The notes under the pieces were generated by a model. That model did not search any database. It saw only the letters and a list, made by a program, of their open reading frames with translations, and was not told the origin of the DNA. Of a stretch of 8,611 nt of DNA, positions 5,738 to 8,611 are shown one piece after another (position 1 is the stretch's first letter; every line of letters starts with the position of its first letter). The stretch comes from Oscillospiraceae bacterium (GTDB taxonomy: Bacteria; Bacillota; Clostridia; Oscillospirales; Oscillospiraceae): assembly GCA_020025675.1 (NCBI GenBank), contig JAHHRS010000062.1, positions 1 through 8,611 on the forward strand. The letters are read 5' to 3'. A program made the translations under genes and the position numbers.

Positions 5738-6166
5738 TTATTTTGCCGGTATAACAATAATTTTAACGCCTTCAATTCTTAAAACAGTAACCCTATCCCC
5801 GATTTCAGCACGCATATCATCATCTTCCATACGTGCAGTCCATTCTCTGCCTTCTACACTTGCAGCGCCTGTGCCCATGATGTTATCTATTTTCTCGGTA
5901 ACAATGCACTCTTTACCTATCATCATATCGGCATTTGTGGGCTGAACCTTGGAATTTAAATACTTTTTAGCCAGAGGGCGTGTAAGAGCCAGCGCTGCAA
6001 TGGAAACGGCAAAGAACCATACAGTCTGAAGCCATACAGGAGCTCCCACCAGAGTGCCAATCAGAGCGGCAAGAGCACCGAAAGCAAACCATATTGAAAT
6101 AAGGCCAGGTACTGCCCCTTCAACAATAATAAAGACAATGATAAGCACAAGCCAAACAGTCTTCAT
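5738..6166 (-). CDS. NfeD family membrane protein (short form)
   Basis: This 142-residue protein is the short NfeD type without the N-terminal ClpP-like protease domain. Membrane helices lie at about residues 4-20, 24-43 and 46-63. A soluble C-terminal OB-fold domain covers about 80-140, with MIGKECIVTEKI, GREWTARM and GDRVTVLRIEGVKIIV matching the NfeD pattern. NfeD proteins bind SPFH partners, and the SPFH gene follows directly. The ATG at 6164-6166 is poorly served: the only strong purine run (AAAGGAAA near 6195-6202) is about 30 bases away, and GCGGG about 10 bases upstream is at best weak. No in-frame ATG, GTG or TTG lies between, so the start stays. Function probably concerns membrane integrity or microdomains, inferred from the family. 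Confidence 0.9.
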   Translation of the reverse strand: MKTVWLVLIIVFIIVEGAVPGLISIWFAFGALAALIGTLVGAPVWLQTVWFFAVSIAALALTRPLAKKYLNSKVQPTNADMMIGKECIVTEKIDNIMGTGAASVEGREWTARMEDDDMRAEIGDRVTVLRIEGVKIIVIPAK

Positions 6167-6224
6167 ATCAATAAACCCGCTGAATTGTTCAAGCGATTTC
6201 CTTTCTTTTTATATTTTCATGCTC

Positions 6225-6253
6225 ATTATATATGTTGGATTTTATTTTATCAA
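6225..6253 (-). promoter_or_regulatory. Sigma-A promoter of the nfeD-SPFH operon
   Basis: On the minus strand TTGATA (6248-6253) is followed after 17 bases by a perfect TATAAT (6225-6230). Transcription would start near 6218, leaving a leader of about 50 bases before the nfeD ATG. Confidence 0.8.
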
Positions 6254-6280
6254 GTAAAATTTTATAAGAACAAAAATATT

Positions 6281-6300
6281 AAATAAATTTAAATAAATTT
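6281..6300. repeat. Tandem 10-bp AT repeat between divergent promoters
   Basis: AAATAAATTT occurs twice in a row (6281-6290, 6291-6300), midway between the nfeD and yerC promoters. It could act as an UP element for the yerC promoter, whose -35 begins 13 bases later. Confidence 0.45.
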
Positions 6301-6312
6301 ACACTTTAGCTA

Positions 6313-6341
6313 TTTACATTTGTTGTGTAGTGATGTAACAT
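6313..6341 (+). promoter_or_regulatory. Probable promoter of the yerC operon with overlapping dyad
   Basis: TTTACA (6313-6318), a 17-base gap and TAACAT (6336-6341) give an acceptable sigma-A match. The dyad TGTAAC (6334-6339) / GTTACA (6348-6353), spaced by 8 bases, overlaps the -10 and start site and looks like an operator. Because the first gene encodes a TrpR-like regulator, autoregulation is an attractive but unproven idea. Confidence 0.55.
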
Positions 6342-6384
6342 ATACCCGTTACAGCAATATAGTAATATACATTAGGAGGTAACT

Positions 6385-6678
6385 ATGAATAAGCTCCCTA
6401 AAAAGCCACGTAACGAAAATCTATATAAAGCCATCCTTTCTCTCACTACTATGGAGGAGTGCATGAATTTCTTCGATGATCTGTGCACAGTCTCAGAGCT
6501 TATGGCTATGGAACAGCGCTATCAGGTTGCATCCTGCCTTAACGACGGAATGATATATAATGATATTTTGGCAGAAACCGGAGCGTCCAGTGCCACTATA
6601 AGCCGTGTTAATCGTTCTCTCCAGTATGGTAAGGGCGGATATGAAGTGGTATTCCAGCGCTTAAAGGAGAATGAATAA
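6385..6678 (+). CDS. YerC/YecD family TrpR-related DNA-binding protein
   Basis: This 97-residue protein of the YerC/YecD family is a small all-helical relative of the tryptophan repressor TrpR. Residues 10-50 (NENLYKAILSLTTMEECMNFFDDLCT... and SELMAMEQRYQVA) form the dimerisation helices. GMIYNDILAETGASSATISRVNRSLQYG, about 55-82, is the helix-turn-helix with recognition helix ASSATISRVNRSL. The length and the KGGYE tail after the HTH are usual for the family. Its effector and targets are not known to me; conserved aromatic-amino-acid pocket residues cannot be asserted. TAGGAGGT (6373-6380) is a near-perfect ribosome binding site 4 bases before ATG. It heads an operon with a methyltransferase and hslO and may control its own promoter through the dyad at 6334-6353. 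Confidence 0.9.
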   Translation: MNKLPKKPRNENLYKAILSLTTMEECMNFFDDLCTVSELMAMEQRYQVASCLNDGMIYNDILAETGASSATISRVNRSLQYGKGGYEVVFQRLKENE

Positions 6679-7410
6679 GTGAGCTGTTACGCATCTTTAG
6701 CCCGTTGGTACGATTCTCTTACCGGTGATGTATGCTATGAGCAGTTTGCTGACTTTTATGAGGCGGAATTCAAACGCAGCGGCGGTGAATTCCGCCTTCT
6801 CCTCGATCTCTGCTGTGGTACAGGAACTCTGACATCAGAGATGTGTCGCCGAGGTTATGAGCTTATTGCCGTTGACAGTTCTTCTGAAATGCTGATGGAA
6901 GCGAGAGAAAAATCAGCCAGCATGCCGGTCCCCCCTCTTCTTTTGTGTCAGGATGCCGCTGAGCTTGACCTTTACGGTACTGTTGACGCATGCTACTCTT
7001 CCTTGGATGCCATAAACTATATACCTTTCCGGGATTTAAAAGAGGTTTTCAAACGTTTATTTCTTTTTATTCGTCCCGGTGGCCTTTTCATTTTTGACAT
7101 CCGTCTTCCGCAGTGGCTCAGGGAGTTAGACGGACAGGCCTTTGTAGATGAAAAGGAAGATTTGCTCTGTCTTTGGAGAGCAGAGTTTTTGGAAGATGAA
7201 AACGCTGTTTTTTACGGAATGGATTTATTTTCCCGTGAGGGAGAGCTATGGCGCAGAAGCGAGGAGGAGCATATGGAATATGCCCACTCACCCGAAGCCT
7301 TGAGAGATTTATTAATAAACTCAGGCTTTGAAGAAGTTAGGCTGATAACAAACTGTCCTCAGGGTGATGCAGGACGGCTTTTCATATCTGCCCGTCGCTC
7401 AGAAAAATAA
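6679..7410 (+). CDS. Class I SAM-dependent methyltransferase
   Basis: This 243-residue protein has the Rossmann-type methyltransferase fold. Motif I is LLLDLCCGTGTLT (40-52), the acidic end of strand 2 is AVDSSSEML (64-72), the next acidic loop is CQDAAELDL (90-98), and RPGGLFIFDI is at 132-141. The N-terminal YASLARWYDSLTGDVCYEQFADF is the typical opening of the YqeM-like group. The C-terminal half, rich in charged residues and Trp, would carry the acceptor site. Acceptor unknown. The GTG start immediately follows the yerC stop codon, with AAAGGAG (6663-6669) 9 bases before it, so it is translated from the same mRNA and probably coupled. It is followed 20 bases later by hslO. Confidence 0.9.
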   Translation: MSCYASLARWYDSLTGDVCYEQFADFYEAEFKRSGGEFRLLLDLCCGTGTLTSEMCRRGYELIAVDSSSEMLMEAREKSASMPVPPLLLCQDAAELDLYGTVDACYSSLDAINYIPFRDLKEVFKRLFLFIRPGGLFIFDIRLPQWLRELDGQAFVDEKEDLLCLWRAEFLEDENAVFYGMDLFSREGELWRRSEEEHMEYAHSPEALRDLLINSGFEEVRLITNCPQGDAGRLFISARRSEK

Positions 7411-7430
7411 TTTTTATGAAAGGCGAAGTT

Positions 7431-8312
7431 ATGGATAAAATCATTCGTGCCACAGCCGGTGACGGTTTTATTAAAATGGCTGTTATAAATGCAAAAGATT
7501 TGGTTCAGCGTGCATGTGACATTCACTCATGCTCTCCTACTGCTTCTGCAGCTTTAGGTCGCACACTCTGCGCCGCCTCTCTTTTAGGCAATGCTATGAA
7601 AGAGGAAAATGCAAGTCTTACTATAAGAATAAACGGCGGCGGACCAATAGGCGGCATTGTTGCGGTTTCCGATGCTGAAGGATGTGTTCGCGGATACGTG
7701 GAAGACCCAAGCGTAGACCTTCCTTTGAGGCAGGATGGGAAACTCGATGTAGGCGCTGCGGTGGGACATGACGGAATGCTTACTGTCAGCCGTGATATAG
7801 GCCTTAGGGAGCCTTATATAGGCTCCACGGAACTTGTGAGCGGTGAGATTGCCGAAGATATTACCGCCTACCTTCTGGAAAGTGAGCAGATTCCCTCTGC
7901 CTGCGCTCTCGGTGTACTGGTTGATACCGACCGAAGCATCAAGGCCGCCGGTGGATTTATAGTACAGCTTATGCCGGGTGCCTCTGATGATATTATCTCA
8001 AAACTTGAGGAAAATATTTTTTATATGGACCAGCTCACCACTATTTTAGATGAGGACGGTGTGGAGGAAGTATTTTCTCAGGTTTTAAAAGGTTTTGAAC
8101 ACCATATTGTGGAAGAGTATCCTGTTTTATATCGCTGCTATTGTTCAAGAGATCGTGTAGCTCAGGCCCTTTCAGTAATTGACAGGAAAGACCTTGAGGA
8201 GATTATAGCCGAGGGAAATCCTATTTCTGTTAAATGCCAGTTCTGCGATGCAGTATACAGTTTCGAAAACTCCGATTTGCGTGCAATTTTGGAGGACAAA
8301 AAAATTAATTAG
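7431..8312 (+). CDS. hslO: Hsp33 redox-regulated molecular chaperone
   Basis: This is cytoplasmic Hsp33, a holdase that is inactive while four cysteines bind zinc and is activated when they are oxidised. I see 293 residues from ATG 7431. The N-terminal core begins MDKIIRATAGDGFIKMAVINAKDLV, with conserved segments INGGGPIGGIVAVSD (67-81) and GYVEDP (88-93). The C-terminal redox switch has Cys236-x-Cys238 and Cys269-xx-Cys272, all four present. The usual 290-300 residue length is matched. I prefer 7431 over an ATG at 7416 because AAAGG (7419-7423) precedes it by 7 bases and the earlier ATG has no ribosome binding site. It ends the yerC operon. No terminator is visible before the tRNA promoter 20 bases on. 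Confidence 0.96.
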   Translation: MDKIIRATAGDGFIKMAVINAKDLVQRACDIHSCSPTASAALGRTLCAASLLGNAMKEENASLTIRINGGGPIGGIVAVSDAEGCVRGYVEDPSVDLPLRQDGKLDVGAAVGHDGMLTVSRDIGLREPYIGSTELVSGEIAEDITAYLLESEQIPSACALGVLVDTDRSIKAAGGFIVQLMPGASDDIISKLEENIFYMDQLTTILDEDGVEEVFSQVLKGFEHHIVEEYPVLYRCYCSRDRVAQALSVIDRKDLEEIIAEGNPISVKCQFCDAVYSFENSDLRAILEDKKIN

Positions 8313-8331
8313 AAAATTTTTGAAAAAGTTA

Positions 8332-8360
8332 TTGACAAACAGAGATTTCCCTGTTATTAT
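8332..8360 (+). promoter_or_regulatory. Strong promoter of the tRNA cluster
   Basis: TTGACA (8332-8337), a 17-base gap and TATTAT (8355-8360) nearly match the sigma-A consensus. Transcription would begin near 8366-8368, about 10 bases before the first tRNA, leaving a short leader for RNase P removal. Confidence 0.88.
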
Positions 8361-8376
8361 AAACAAGCTGTCGCGC

Positions 8377-8453
8377 GGGAGCATAGCTCAGCTGGTTAGA
8401 GCACCTGCCTTACAAGCAGGGGGTCACTGGTTCGAGTCCAGTTGTTCCCACCA
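8377..8453 (+). tRNA. tRNA-Val (anticodon UAC)
   Basis: The full cloverleaf is present. Acceptor GGGAGCA (8377-8383) pairs with TGTTCCC (8443-8449), one G-U included. The D arm has AGCTCAGCTGGTTAGAGC, the anticodon stem is CCTGC/GCAGG, and the loop is CTTACAA with TAC at 8411-8413. The T arm has GGTTCGAGTCC, and the CCA end is encoded. Confidence 0.95.
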
Positions 8454-8459
8454 CAATAA

Positions 8460-8535
<76 letters not shown>

Positions 8536-8536
8536 T

Positions 8537-8552
8537 CCCCGATTTTTCGGGG
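8537..8552 (+). other. Stem-loop between tRNA-Phe and tRNA-Gly
   Basis: CCCCGA (8537-8542) and TCGGGG (8547-8552) form a 6-bp stem with a TTTT loop. No T run follows, so it is more likely a processing or spacer hairpin than a terminator. Confidence 0.5.
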
Positions 8553-8557
8553 TATGC

Positions 8558-8611
8558 GCGGGCGTAGCTCATCTGGTAGAGCGCCACCTTGCCAAGGTGG
8601 AGGTAGCGAGT
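8558..8611 (+). tRNA. tRNA-Gly (anticodon GCC), cut by the window end
   Basis: The acceptor 5' strand GCGGGCG (8558-8564), the D arm TAGCTCATCTGGTAGAGC, and the anticodon stem CCACC/GGTGG around loop TTGCCAA are visible, with GCC at 8591-8593. The T arm and 3' acceptor are outside the window. Confidence 0.9.

Noticed and set aside
7416..7430. Upstream ATG for hslO
   Set aside because: It is preceded by an A/T run with no ribosome binding site, while AAAGG lies 7 bases before ATG 7431.
8172..8384. A 70-codon minus-strand frame across the hslO end and tRNA promoter
   Set aside because: It is antisense to Hsp33's conserved zinc region and has no supporting signals.

Overview
The window looks like chromosomal DNA from an endospore-forming member of the Clostridia (Bacillota). 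The reasons are spoVAD and spoVAE, strong purine-rich Shine-Dalgarno (SD) sites, AT-rich spacers with near-consensus sigma-A promoters, a YerC/YecD regulator, Hsp33, and a tRNA cluster with encoded CCA ends. The genus cannot be fixed from sequence alone.

Layout. (1) 134-1340, minus strand: a membrane-anchored phosphodiester glycosidase (NAGPA domain) followed by a 64-residue two-helix membrane protein. They are translationally close and driven by a perfect TTGACA-17-TATAAT promoter at 1373-1401. (2) 1341-1988: about 650 bases without a convincing gene. This stretch holds an unexplained segment, a tandem array of about eight degenerate 14-bp repeats (1761-1872), a 13-bp perfect hairpin with a T tail, and a 12-bp direct repeat just ahead of spoVAD. 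(3) 1989-3374, plus strand: spoVAD and spoVAE, abutting stop-to-start, with no spoVAC upstream. (4) 3372-3396: a bidirectional terminator between the convergent spoVAE and hexokinase genes. (5) 3487-6166, minus strand: a hexokinase of the family best known from eukaryotes, preceded by an nfeD-SPFH (band 7/stomatin) membrane pair with its own promoter and terminator. The pair's terminator sits directly against the hexokinase ribosome binding site. (6) 6313-8312, plus strand: yerC, a class I SAM methyltransferase and hslO (Hsp33), from a promoter divergent to nfeD. (7) 8332-8611: a tRNA transcription unit with a TTGACA-17-TATTAT promoter, reading tRNA-Val(UAC), tRNA-Phe(GAA), a stem-loop, and a tRNA-Gly(GCC) cut by the window edge.

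How they fit together. SpoVAD and SpoVAE belong to the spore dipicolinic acid (DPA) channel. NfeD and the SPFH protein form a membrane-microdomain pair. Hsp33 is a redox-activated chaperone. The tRNAs are housekeeping. I see no defence system, prophage, insertion sequence or CRISPR array. The most unusual unexplained element is the 14-bp repeat array with its neighbouring hairpin upstream of spoVAD.
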